DNA from: Saccharopolyspora gloriosae
Lineage (GTDB): Bacteria; Actinomycetota; Actinomycetes; Mycobacteriales; Pseudonocardiaceae
Direction: 5' to 3'
Assembly (NCBI RefSeq): GCF_014203325.1
Contig: NZ_JACHIV010000001.1
Coordinates: 4,651,501-4,715,500, forward strand
DNA length: 64,000 nucleotides
Both the position numbers and the translations under genes were made by a program. Below, in pieces: positions 1 through 8,888 of this stretch (position 1 is the first letter of the stretch; every line of letters begins with the position of its first letter). Below the pieces are notes generated by a model. That model was not told the origin of the DNA. It searched no databases and worked only from the letters and a program-made list of their open reading frames with translations.

Positions 1-1997
1 AGCGCCGTCATCGCGCTGCGCCGCGCCTGCGCGACCTGCCCCGCGTCCAGCAGCACCAGGCTGCGCTGCGCCGCCACCAGCGCCTCCATGCCGGTGGCCC
101 GCTGGCGGCGGGCGTGGTCGGCGGCCAGCGCCAGCCACGACTCCAGCCCCTCCGGCGCCCCCGCCGACAGCAGGATGGCCGGCAGGTAGCGCAGCACCGA
201 ATGCGTCTCCGCGCTGGAGTTCGCCGGTTCCTGCGCCAGCAGTTCCCGCGCCATCGCCGCCACTTCGGCCGCCCGCGGCGAGCCGGTCAGCGCCATCGAC
301 GACAGCAGCACCACCCGCAGTTCCCGCTCCGCCGCTCCGGGGGCGCGCTGCCGGGCGTCCAGTTCGGCCATCCGAGCGGCCACCCCGGCGTGCGACGCGG
401 GATCGTCGAGCACCGTGTAGCGGGCCCGCGCCTCCAGCCGCAGCGCCAGTTCCCGGTCCGGGCCCTCCAGCTGCTCCGCCGGGCCGTGCTCGGCCGCGAC
501 GGTGCGGATCATCTCCGCCACCTGCGGCACCGCGCCCGCCACCGTCAGCGGGAGCCGCCCCAGCACCCCGGCCCGATCGCGGGTGTCCCGCAGCTGCGGC
601 ACCGACTGCGTGATGTGCCGGATCGCGGCGGGCAGGTCGAAGCCCAGCTCGACGGAGCCGAGCTCCGCCAGCAGCCGCGCCCGGCCCATCCCGCCGGAGT
701 CGAGGTCCAGCAGTGCCCGCCGCAGGTAGCGGGCGGCGGCCTCCGGTGAGCGGGGCAGCACGGTGTAGGCGGCCTCCCGCAACCGCTGCACCCCCCAGCT
801 CGACAACGTGGAGTTCACCAGCAGCAGCTGGTCCCCCACCGGTTCCGGCGGGTAGCCGTGCCCATGCAGCAGCGCCGCCGCGCGCAGGTGCAGCCGGGTG
901 TTGTCGTTCTCGGCCATCGACTCGTCGACGGCGGCGATCACGTCGTCGACCAGCATCTCCGCCGCGAGCCCGCCGCGGTCGTCGGGCACCGCGACCTCGA
1001 TCCGGTCCGGGCGCACCCGGAACCACGGTTCCAGCGCGCGCAGGGCCTGCTCGTAGCCGCCCGGCGTGAGCCCGGACAGGCGCTGCACCAACGTGGGGTC
1101 GGCGTGCTCGCCGAGCACCACGACGGCGCGGGCCACGTCGGCGGCGAGCTCCGTCGTGGACAGCGCCCGCACCAACCGGCGCCTGCGGTCGCCTTCGGCG
1201 AGCGCGCGCAGCAGCGGCAACGATCCCGGTCCGGCCCGCAGGCCTCGCGCGGCGGCCTGGTCGAGCAGGCTCACCAGGTCGCGCGGGTGGCCGCCGGTGA
1301 GTTCGTGGCACACGGCGGCGAACCCGTCGGCGTCCGCGGCGGGTTCGGCGGCCAGCCGGTCCCGCACGAGGGTGCCGGTCGCCGCCACCGACAGCGGTCC
1401 CGGCCGCACCCGGTGATCGGCCGCCGCGATGATCTCGCGGGTCAGCGCGGCCCGATCGCGCCCGGTGTCGGGGTCGAGCACCACCGCGATCAGCACCCGC
1501 ATGCCGCGCAGCCGTGCGATGAGGTACGCCAGGCAGCGCAGCGACGCGTCGTCGGCCCAGTGCAGGTCGTCGACCGCCAGCACCACCGCGTGCCGCGAGC
1601 TGGTGCTGACCAGCAACGCGTGCAGGGCGTGCAGCACCGAGACGGGAACGGTGGCCGGGTCGGCGCCGGGATCTTCGTCCGCGGGCGGCAGCGCCGCGTC
1701 CGGCGCCGGAGCGGAGTGCGCCGGGTGCTCGTCGGTTCCGGGCTCCCTGGCGAATTCGGACAGGCCGTGCAGCAACCGCCGCGCGAGCCCGAACCGGAAC
1801 GAGCGCTCGCTGGCGGCACCGCTGGCGCCGAGCACGTGCGCGCCTTCGGCGGCGGCAAGTTCCCGCAGCCGGTGCAGCAGGACCGATCGGCCGCTGCCCG
1901 CGTCGCCGCTGATGAGCACGAGCGAGCCGGCACCGCGCCGGACGGTCCGCACGGCGGAGTCCAGGACCGCGAGTTCCGCCTCGCGTTCGACGAGCAT
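1..1997 (-). CDS. LuxR-type large ATP-binding (LAL) transcriptional regulator, C-terminus cut by window edge
   Basis: The reading frame starts with ATG at 1997 (MLVEREAELAVLDSAV) and runs open to base 1, about 665 codons, so the C-terminal part, where LAL proteins carry their LuxR DNA-binding helix-turn-helix, lies outside the window. A Walker A loop (SGDAGSGRS) appears near residue 29 and a Walker B-like stretch (VVLAVDDLHWADD) about 100 residues later, followed by a long helical, TPR-like middle region. This is the STAND/MalT-like ATPase architecture of LAL regulators, which switch on target operons after ligand and ATP binding. It begins 11 bases after the stop of another LAL gene on the same strand, so the two are probably co-transcribed. 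The target operon is not visible; it may lie to the left of the window. Confidence 0.8.
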   Translation of the reverse strand, partial: MLVEREAELAVLDSAVRTVRRGAGSLVLISGDAGSGRSVLLHRLRELAAAEGAHVLGASGAASERSFRFGLARRLLHGLSEFAREPGTDEHPAHSAPAPDAALPPADEDPGADPATVPVSVLHALHALLVSTSSRHAVVLAVDDLHWADDASLRCLAYLIARLRGMRVLIAVVLDPDTGRDRAALTREIIAAADHRVRPGPLSVAATGTLVRDRLAAEPAADADGFAAVCHELTGGHPRDLVSLLDQAAARGLRAGPGSLPLLRALAEGDRRRRLVRALSTTELAADVARAVVVLGEHADPTLVQRLSGLTPGGYEQALRALEPWFRVRPDRIEVAVPDDRGGLAAEMLVDDVIAAVDESMAENDNTRLHLRAAALLHGHGYPPEPVGDQLLLVNSTLSSWGVQRLREAAYTVLPRSPEAAARYLRRALLDLDSGGMGRARLLAELGSVELGFDLPAAIRHITQSVPQLRDTRDRAGVLGRLPLTVAGAVPQVAEMIRTVAAEHGPAEQLEGPDRELALRLEARARYTVLDDPASHAGVAARMAELDARQRAPGAAERELRVVLLSSMALTGSPRAAEVAAMARELLAQEPANSSAETHSVLRYLPAILLSAGAPEGLESWLALAADHARRQRATGMEALVAAQRSLVLLDAGQVAQARRSAMTA

Positions 1998-2008
1998 CCG
2001 CGCCGACC

Positions 2009-4585
2009 TCACTCGCCCAGGTCGGCGGGCAGTTGCGACCGGCCGTCGATGCCGAGCTTGCGGTAGGACTTCGTCAGCCTCAGCTCCACGGTCCGCACCG
2101 TCACGCCCAGCTCCTCGGCGATGTCCTTGTTGGACAGTCCGCGGGCGGCGAGGCTCGCGGCGCGGCGCTCCGGCACCGACAGGGCCGCGGGCAGTGCCGC
2201 TCCCATCGCGGGAACACCGGCCGCCCCGGGACCGGACGAGCCGGACCCGGCCACGGCCAGCGCGGACAACGCGGTGCGGTGCACCGGTTCCAGCAGGCCC
2301 GGCATGCCCCAGCGCTCGGCGAGTTCGAGCTCCTCGCCGACGAGCCGGGTCGCGGCGCGCGCTTCGCCGAGGCGGCCTTGCGCGATGGCGGCGGGCATCC
2401 GCCAGGACAGCACCGCCGGGTTCAGCCACTCCTTGGCGCGCATGATGCGGCCGCACTCCTGGAAGTAGCCCAGCGCGGTCGCCGGATCACCGGTGGCCAG
2501 CTTCAGCTCACCGCGGGCGTGCAGCAGGTAGGCGAACGCCATGCCGCGTTCGGCGCCCAGCGGCAGCTCGATCTCGGCGACCCGCTCGGCGTCCGCGACC
2601 TGCTCCCGCCGCAGCAGCGCGGCGATCTTGGTGGCCAGGTGCTGCGGCAGCATCGCCGGATGCAGGCAGTGCAGCGGGAGTTCCCGCTCCGCCGCGGCCA
2701 GGTCGGCCGCGGCAGCGGGACAGCGGCCGTCCTTGACGCCGAGCATCGCGCGCTGCACCAGCGCGTGCGCCGCCGCGGCGCGCGCACCGCGACGGCCCGC
2801 GTCGAAGATGACCGCGGTGAGCCCGGCGGCGGCCTCTTCCAGGTCGTCGCGGGAGGCCAGCGCGCGGCACGCGGCGATCCGCGGTCCCAGCGGGGAATCG
2901 TTGCCCCTGCCGGACAACGCTTCCCGCGCCAGCGTGCGCACGAGGTCCGGGCGGCGGCCGAGCCGGGCGTAGCGCCAGGCCAGCACTCCGGCCTGCGCGG
3001 CGTCGGCGGGTTCGTCAGGCAGCGGCGGCAGCGGGGTGGCGAGCAGTTCCTGCTCCGGCCCGCACTCCTCGTCGGCCAGCCAGCCCAGCGCGTCCAGCGC
3101 CGGGTGCCGGGTGCGGGCGCAGACCGCGGCGAGTTCGCGCCGCGCGGTCTCCGCGTCGCCGCGGCTGACCAGCAGGTCCGCCGCGCGCACCAGCAGTCCG
3201 GTGTCCCCGGTTCCCGCGGCGTCGGCCAGCACTTGGCGCAGCCTGCCGTCGCTGGCGACGGGCGCCTGCGCGACCTCGATCGCGGCGAGCTGCGCCAGCA
3301 ACCGCTGCCTGCTCGCGGTCGGCACGGGTTCGCGCAGGGCGCGCCGCAGCAGTTCGGTGGCGCGTTCGTAGCGCCCTTCCCTGCGGTGCTGCTCGCTGGC
3401 CTCGACGAGCGTGTCCACCACCCACCGCTTGCGCATCTGCGGGGCGCTGAGCAGGAGTTCGGCCAGCGCCGCGGGTTCGATGGCGGCCCGGTGCCCGATT
3501 TCCGCGGCCCGCGCGTGCAGTTCTTCGCGCTCGGCGGGGTCCATCTCGGCGAACACGCCCGCTGCCACCGCCGCGGTGGACACCCGCGGGCCGTCGGCCC
3601 CCTCTTCGCACAGCAGGCCCAGGTGCCACAGCGCGGTGCGGGCCTCCTGCGCCGCGTGCCCGTGCAGACCGGCGAGCGCGCAGGCGAGGTCGAAGTCGAA
3701 TTCGCCGCCGCAGAAGGTGATCGCGCGCAGCAGCGCGACGTGGTCGGCGGGCAGCCCGCGCAGGGTCCGCCCGACCAGTCCGGCGACGGCGTCGGCGGCG
3801 TGCACCCGCAGCCGCGGCACGTGCCGGGCCTCGAACCCCAGCCCGGCCTGCTCGAACTCGGTGAGCACCGTCCGCAGCACGGCCGGGTTCCCCGCGGTGG
3901 CGGCCGTCGCGGCGGTGCTGAACTCCTCGTCGACGGGGCCGTGCCGGGACAGCAGCTCCGCGACGTCCGAAGTGGACAGAGCGGAGAGCCGGACCCGGCT
4001 CGGGGTCAGCGGCACGGCCTCGTCCCAGCGCGCGCCGCCCGGCGTCTCGGGCGCGGTGTCGCGCACCGTGCGGACCATCAGGATGGGCGCCTGGTCCAGG
4101 TGGCGGACCATGGCGTGGCACCAGGCCAGCGACCACGGGTCGATCCACTGGTGGTCGTCGACGGCGAACAGCAGCGGGCGGTCCCGCGCCAGGCCGAGGA
4201 AGTGCTTGCGCAGGTAGGGGATCGGCGCGTTGTTGGCGGCGCCCTCGGCCCACGCGGAGCTGATCCGGGTGAGCTGGTCGGGCGGGCAGAGCAGCGCGAT
4301 CAGCTGGGCCACCGTGCTGTAGGGCACGTCGGTCTCCAGCGGCGAGGTCTGCGCGGCGGCGGTGTTGAGCCCGGCCGCGCGGGCGTCGGCGAGCATCGAC
4401 TCCAGCAGCGCGCTGCGCCCGGTTCCGGGGGCACCGCTGATGGTGAGCAATCCTGATCGACCGCGGCGCAGGTCGTCGACGAGTTCCCCCACCACGTGGA
4501 GTTCGGCGTCGCGCCCCACCAAGTGGTGGCCGCCGGGGAACGCGGAACGGGCTTCAGGGGCGTCGTGGACGGCGACCATCAGCAC
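2009..4585 (-). CDS. LuxR-type LAL transcriptional regulator
   Basis: An 858-residue protein with the full LAL architecture. An N-terminal AAA/STAND ATPase has Walker A (SGAPGTGRS, near residue 50) and Walker B (LLFAVDDHQWID). A long helical middle part follows, and a C-terminal LuxR/GerE helix-turn-helix (LSNKDIAEELGVTVRTVELR) occupies roughly the last 60 residues. Proteins of this family are ATP-dependent activators, often pathway-specific in actinomycete secondary metabolism or sugar use. The gene is followed 11 bases later by a second LAL gene and preceded by a 430-base intergenic stretch that should hold the promoter. The ATG at 4585 is used because MLMVAVHDAPEA leads directly into the conserved LVGRDAEL start of the ATPase domain; the ATG two codons later is equally possible. 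Confidence 0.88.
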   Translation of the reverse strand: MLMVAVHDAPEARSAFPGGHHLVGRDAELHVVGELVDDLRRGRSGLLTISGAPGTGRSALLESMLADARAAGLNTAAAQTSPLETDVPYSTVAQLIALLCPPDQLTRISSAWAEGAANNAPIPYLRKHFLGLARDRPLLFAVDDHQWIDPWSLAWCHAMVRHLDQAPILMVRTVRDTAPETPGGARWDEAVPLTPSRVRLSALSTSDVAELLSRHGPVDEEFSTAATAATAGNPAVLRTVLTEFEQAGLGFEARHVPRLRVHAADAVAGLVGRTLRGLPADHVALLRAITFCGGEFDFDLACALAGLHGHAAQEARTALWHLGLLCEEGADGPRVSTAAVAAGVFAEMDPAEREELHARAAEIGHRAAIEPAALAELLLSAPQMRKRWVVDTLVEASEQHRREGRYERATELLRRALREPVPTASRQRLLAQLAAIEVAQAPVASDGRLRQVLADAAGTGDTGLLVRAADLLVSRGDAETARRELAAVCARTRHPALDALGWLADEECGPEQELLATPLPPLPDEPADAAQAGVLAWRYARLGRRPDLVRTLAREALSGRGNDSPLGPRIAACRALASRDDLEEAAAGLTAVIFDAGRRGARAAAAHALVQRAMLGVKDGRCPAAAADLAAAERELPLHCLHPAMLPQHLATKIAALLRREQVADAERVAEIELPLGAERGMAFAYLLHARGELKLATGDPATALGYFQECGRIMRAKEWLNPAVLSWRMPAAIAQGRLGEARAATRLVGEELELAERWGMPGLLEPVHRTALSALAVAGSGSSGPGAAGVPAMGAALPAALSVPERRAASLAARGLSNKDIAEELGVTVRTVELRLTKSYRKLGIDGRSQLPADLGE

Positions 4586-5016
4586 GCTCCGACCGGCTCG
4601 GCGTGGGTCCCGGATCGCGATCCGGTTCCGTTTCGGACAACGAACGACCGAACATGAAAGACATTCGGAAACAACCCCAAGTGAAATCCGGGAAGGACCT
4701 CATCACGGTGCGTGATAACAACATCAGGAATGCTGTCACCAGGGATTCGTAAACCGATACAACGCTCAATCCGATTCGCGGCGAGCTGCGGGAGATCGAC
4801 CACACCAACCTCCCGTAGCTCGAAAAGATGCAGCCAGGGCCGAATCGGCACTGAGCGTATCACCCGTTGGAGTGACAACCTGGCTTTCTCGTGCACGAAC
4901 CAAAGTGATTCCCACATGAGAGGACAGCACTGCGATGGTCGTGTGTTTCGCGACCGATTCAGCGAAACGCACACCTCGGGGATTCCCCTCGGCGGCACCG
5001 GCCGCGAGCGGATCGC
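4586..5016. other. Intergenic region between two LAL regulator genes
   Basis: About 430 bases with visibly lower GC than the flanking genes. Open frames here have no codon bias or recognisable protein. It probably contains the promoter of the LAL gene ending at 2009 and the 3' untranslated region of the LAL gene ending at 5017. I see no convincing terminator hairpin or operator. Confidence 0.5.
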
Positions 5017-7833
5017 TCAAGGAACCGAAACCGCCGAATCATCCTCCAACGCCCCCGCGAGCTCCGCCCGGCCCCGCACGCCGAGCTTGCGATAGGCACT
5101 GGTCAAATGCAGTTCCACCGTCCGCACGGTGAGGAACAGCGACTCCGCGATCTCCCGGTTCGTCGCCCCCTCCGCGGCCCGCGCCGCGACCCGGCGCTCG
5201 CTGCCGCTGAGCGCGTGCACCGGTGAATCCGTGCCCTGCCGCAGCCGTCCGCCCGCCGCCAGCAGCGCCGCCGACGACGCCGCGACCTGCGCGTGATCAC
5301 GGCGCAGCACCGACAGGTCCAGCGCCGAGCGCAGGTGCTCCCGCGCGCCCTCCGGCTCCCCCACCCGCAGCAGCGCGCGACCGAGCAGGTGCTCGGCCTT
5401 CGCGTGCTCCAGCTTCCCCGGCGAGTCGGCGAGCACCCGCACCGCTTCCGAGAGCAACGGCACCGCCGCCCGGCCCTCGGTCACCGCGCCGCGCGCCGCC
5501 AGCGCCATGCCCTGCGCGCGCCGGGTTCCCCACTGCTGCGCCAGAACGGCGCCGTGCTCCGCGGCCTGCATGCCCTCGTCGAGCCTGCCCAGGTCACCGA
5601 GGATGCGCGCCGCGTCGAACCACCACGGTGCGAAGACCGGGTTCGCGATGCCCGCTTCCCGCAGGCTCTGCGCGCACCGGAACAACCGCTCCAGCGCGCC
5701 CTCCGCGTCGCCCGCGCCTTCCCGCGCGCGAGCGCTCGCCATCAGGAACTGGTGGTACTCCATCGAGAAGTCCTCGAAGCGGCTGCGCGTGATCCCGTTG
5801 AGCAGCTCCTCCGCGCGGGCCGGCTCGCCCTGCGCGGTCAACGCCCCGGCCAGCGCGATCTGCGGCATCGTCATCGCCTCGGCCCAGGACTCCTGCACCA
5901 GCACCTCGTGGCAGGTCTGCGCGTCGGCCAGCGCCTCGGTGAGGTCGCCCGTCCAGTGGTGCACCATCGCGCGGGTGCTGATGGCCAGGCAGTACGTCCA
6001 CGCTTGGCCGGAGCGCTGGGCGTGCTCGACGAGCTTGCCGAGCGCCGCCAGCGCGGACTCGTTGTCGTCGGCGAGGTACAGCGGCAGCGCCGCGCCCATG
6101 AACGCCCAGCCGCCGCCCTCCATGTCGTCGATCCTGAGCACCTGCCGCGCCTGCTCGGCGACCTCCGCCGCCGGCCGGTTGAACAAGGTGCCCAGCGCGG
6201 CCAGCATGCTCAGCAGCTGGCGTTCCGCCGACGTGTCCCCCGGCGGCGGGACCACGTTGCGGAACCGCGTCTCGATGCGCGACAGCGTGGACTTCTCGTC
6301 CATCCCGGAGATCAGCAGCACCGACTCGGCCAGCGTGCGCAGCGTCCGGTCCACGTCGCCCGGGTCCGTGCCGAGCACCGCGTCGAGCTCGTCCAGCGCC
6401 GCCGAGACGACCTCGAACGCGCGCACCGAGTTCTGCGCCGTCAACGAGGACACCGCGTACTGCACCGCGATCGGCACCCGCGCCCGCGGATCGTCGATCA
6501 GCTCCAGCGCCCGCTCCAGGTAGCGCAGCCCCGTCACCGGCTCCGACACCCGCGCGGCCTGGGTCAGCACCGCGACGTCCGACCCGTGCACCAGCAGCAC
6601 CCGTTCCAGGCAGCGCGCCGCCACGCCGGGAGCTCCGCGCTGCTCGGCTCGCGTCGCGGCGTCGCGCAGCACCCCCGCCATCCACGGGCTCGGTTCGCCG
6701 GGCAGCGCCAGCAGCAGCACCGCCACTTCCTCCGCCGGGCGCCCGACGTCGTTGAGCAGCATCGCGGCCCGTTCCCGCAGCCGGTCCAGCTCGGCGGGCG
6801 GGGTGCGCTCCAGCACCTCCTGGCGGACGAAGTCGTGCACGAACCCGGCGCCGCTCGCCGACACGGCCAGGTCGTGCTCGCGCATCTCGCGCAGCGCCGT
6901 CGCCGTCATCCGCCGGTGGATGCCCGCCAGCGAGGCGATCAGCTCCAGTTGCTCGCCCGGCAGGATCGCGACCGCGCGGGCCACCGCCATGGCGCGGTCG
7001 GACAACCGGTCCAGCAGCGAGCGCAGCACCACGGTGCGGCCCAGCTCGTCGAGCCGTTCCACGTCGGTGCGCGCGCCCGCGGGGTCCTCCCGCAACCGCC
7101 GCAGCACCCTGTTGATCAGGAACGGGTTGCCGCCGGTCACCTGCGCGCAGCGCGCGGCGAAGTCCGCGCCGGGCGGCTCGCGCAGCGCGCCGGTGAGCAG
7201 TTCCGCGACCGCGTCCGGTTCCAGCGCGGGCAGGTCCGCGGTGTCGCACAACGGCATCGCGGCGATCTCGCCGAGCGCGTCGGCCTGCGCGACCCCGTCG
7301 ACGCGCTGCGTCAGCAGCACCAGCAGCGGCAGGTTCTCCGCGCGGCGCAGCAGGAAGGCGAGGAAGCGCAGGGAGTTCTCGTCGCACCACTGCACGTCGT
7401 CGACGGCCAGCACCAGCAGTCCTTCGGCGGTGAGGTCGGCCGCCAGCCAGTGCAGGCCGTGCAGCACCGCGTAGGTGCCGGAGGCGGTGTCGCCCGCGGC
7501 CTGCTCCGCGGCCAGCGCGGGCAGCGCGAGCCGGGCGCTGCCCTCGAACTCGGTGCCCTGCAACGAGGCGAACAGGGCGCGGACGGTGCCGTAGGCACCG
7601 GAGCCCGTCTCCGGGCAGTGCGCGGTGAGCGTCCGGGTGGCGCTGTCGCCGAGCCGTTCCAGCGCGCTCAGCAGCACGCCGGTCTTGCCGATGCCCGCGG
7701 GTCCGCGCAGCAGCACGGCCCGTCCTCGCCCGGTGGCCGCGAGCCGCGCGGCCTCGGCGATCCGGTCGAGCTCGTCGTCCCTGCCGACGAGGTCGCCCGG
7801 CGGGCCTGCCTGCACGAGCTGATCAGCCACCAT
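5017..7833 (-). CDS. LuxR-type LAL transcriptional regulator
   Basis: A 938-residue LAL regulator. Walker A (LLRGPAGIGKTGVL, near residue 45) and Walker B (LAVDDVQWCDENS) define the N-terminal ATPase. The middle is an alanine/leucine-rich TPR-like helical domain. The C-terminus is a LuxR helix-turn-helix (ATNREIAESLFLTVRTVELH) closely resembling the neighbouring LAL protein. The frame is open upstream through the DeoR gene, but the start chosen is ATG 7833 (MVADQLVQAGPPGDLVGRDDEL) because a strong GGAAGGAGC ribosome binding site lies just before it and the upstream extension is arginine-rich shadow. It is the third LAL gene in the same orientation; the group may be paralogous regulators of one gene cluster. 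No ligand can be predicted. Confidence 0.88.
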   Translation of the reverse strand: MVADQLVQAGPPGDLVGRDDELDRIAEAARLAATGRGRAVLLRGPAGIGKTGVLLSALERLGDSATRTLTAHCPETGSGAYGTVRALFASLQGTEFEGSARLALPALAAEQAAGDTASGTYAVLHGLHWLAADLTAEGLLVLAVDDVQWCDENSLRFLAFLLRRAENLPLLVLLTQRVDGVAQADALGEIAAMPLCDTADLPALEPDAVAELLTGALREPPGADFAARCAQVTGGNPFLINRVLRRLREDPAGARTDVERLDELGRTVVLRSLLDRLSDRAMAVARAVAILPGEQLELIASLAGIHRRMTATALREMREHDLAVSASGAGFVHDFVRQEVLERTPPAELDRLRERAAMLLNDVGRPAEEVAVLLLALPGEPSPWMAGVLRDAATRAEQRGAPGVAARCLERVLLVHGSDVAVLTQAARVSEPVTGLRYLERALELIDDPRARVPIAVQYAVSSLTAQNSVRAFEVVSAALDELDAVLGTDPGDVDRTLRTLAESVLLISGMDEKSTLSRIETRFRNVVPPPGDTSAERQLLSMLAALGTLFNRPAAEVAEQARQVLRIDDMEGGGWAFMGAALPLYLADDNESALAALGKLVEHAQRSGQAWTYCLAISTRAMVHHWTGDLTEALADAQTCHEVLVQESWAEAMTMPQIALAGALTAQGEPARAEELLNGITRSRFEDFSMEYHQFLMASARAREGAGDAEGALERLFRCAQSLREAGIANPVFAPWWFDAARILGDLGRLDEGMQAAEHGAVLAQQWGTRRAQGMALAARGAVTEGRAAVPLLSEAVRVLADSPGKLEHAKAEHLLGRALLRVGEPEGAREHLRSALDLSVLRRDHAQVAASSAALLAAGGRLRQGTDSPVHALSGSERRVAARAAEGATNREIAESLFLTVRTVELHLTSAYRKLGVRGRAELAGALEDDSAVSVP

Positions 7834-7919
7834 GCGGGGCTCCTTCCGATCTGCCCCCAGGCGGACGGACTGCTTCGACTTCGTGGCACGCGCACCGGGC
7901 CGTCCCGGTGCCGCGCGGT

Positions 7920-8681
7920 TCAGACCGTTTCGACACGCGGCCCGGCCCGGCGGATCTCGTCGGCGACCTGCTCGTCGAGGCCGTCGTCGGTGATGAGCGT
8001 GTCGACGTCGGCCAGCTCGCCGAACCGCGCGAAGTGGTCGTTGCCGACCTTGGTGTGATCCGCCAGCACGATGGTGCGCCGGGCAGCCGAGATCGCCGCC
8101 CGCTTGACCATCGATTCCGCCGAATCCGGCGTGGTGAGCCCGCGTTCCAGGGACAGCCCGTTGGTGGCCATGAACGCGACGTCCACGTAGATGTCGCCGA
8201 GCGCGTGCAGCGCCCAGCCGTCGACCGCCGCGAGCGTGCGCCCGCGCAGCCTGCCGCCGACGAGCATCAGCGTGATGTTGCCGCGGCCGGACAGCGTCAG
8301 CGCCGTCGTCGGCGAGTGCGTGACCACGGTCAGCTCCCGGTCCGTCGGCAGGATGTTCGCCATCCGGGCCACCGTGGTGCCCGCGTCGAGCAGGATGGCG
8401 CCTTCCTCCGGCACGAGTTCCAGCGCCGCCTTGGCGATGCGGTTCTTCTCCGCGGTCATCACCGAGTCCCTGGCGGGCACGTTCGGCTCGAAACCCAAGC
8501 GCTCCACCGGGATCGCGCCACCGTGCACCCGGCGCAGCACGCCGCGGCGTTCGAGCACGGTGAGGTCGCGGCGCACGGTTTCGGTGGTCATGTCGAAGCG
8601 GGTCGCGAGCGCTGCGACGTCGACCCGGCCTTCCTTGCGGGCCAGCTCCAGAATCGCCCAATGCCGTTCTTCGGCGTACAT
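7920..8681 (-). CDS. DeoR/GlpR-family transcriptional repressor
   Basis: A 253-residue protein with the typical DeoR layout. The N-terminal winged helix-turn-helix (residues about 5-60) carries the family signature MTTETVRRDLTVLERRG, followed by GVLRRVHGGAI. The C-terminal DeoRC sugar-phosphate sensor domain includes DAGTTVARMA, the effector-binding loop, near residue 95. Such proteins repress carbohydrate uptake or catabolic genes until a phosphorylated sugar binds. No sugar operon adjoins it in the window: the next gene on the same strand is a LAL regulator 86 bases downstream. Its promoter region faces the divergent XRE/TPR gene. Family assignment is firm, ligand unknown. Confidence 0.9.
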   Translation of the reverse strand: MYAEERHWAILELARKEGRVDVAALATRFDMTTETVRRDLTVLERRGVLRRVHGGAIPVERLGFEPNVPARDSVMTAEKNRIAKAALELVPEEGAILLDAGTTVARMANILPTDRELTVVTHSPTTALTLSGRGNITLMLVGGRLRGRTLAAVDGWALHALGDIYVDVAFMATNGLSLERGLTTPDSAESMVKRAAISAARRTIVLADHTKVGNDHFARFGELADVDTLITDDGLDEQVADEIRRAGPRVETV

Positions 8682-8834
8682 GACCGCTTCGCTCTCCCGC
8701 CGTGAGATCCCCCGGTCCGGCGGAGATTACCGGCGCCGAGCACGCGGGCACAATGCTCGGATGTGGTTTCTTGTTGCTTTGCTTGGCGTTCGCCGGGGCG
8801 CTGCGGGGTTGCGAAGCGCGGGAGATCCGATCCG

Positions 8835-8868
8835 GTGATCTTTTTACTCTCCGAATTCGGATGATCAC
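8835..8868. promoter_or_regulatory. Nested palindromes in the divergent promoter region
   Basis: A perfect 12-base palindrome TCCGAATTCGGA (8850-8861) lies between the inverted hexamers GTGATC (8835-8840) and GATCAC (8863-8868). It sits 20 bases before the GTG start of the XRE/TPR gene and upstream of the divergent DeoR gene, so it is a candidate operator for either regulator. No binding has been shown. Confidence 0.4.
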
Positions 8869-8888
8869 ATTCAGTATAGGGTGGCCCG

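Noticed and set aside
114-2066. Plus-strand frames (211 and 402 codons) at the left edge
   Set aside because: They are antisense shadows of the partial LAL regulator, Arg/Gln/His-rich with no motifs; the minus-strand frame shows Walker A and B motifs.
4712-5095. A 127-codon plus-strand frame in the gap between LAL genes
   Set aside because: No codon bias, no homology features, and it runs into the 3' end of the LAL gene on the other strand.
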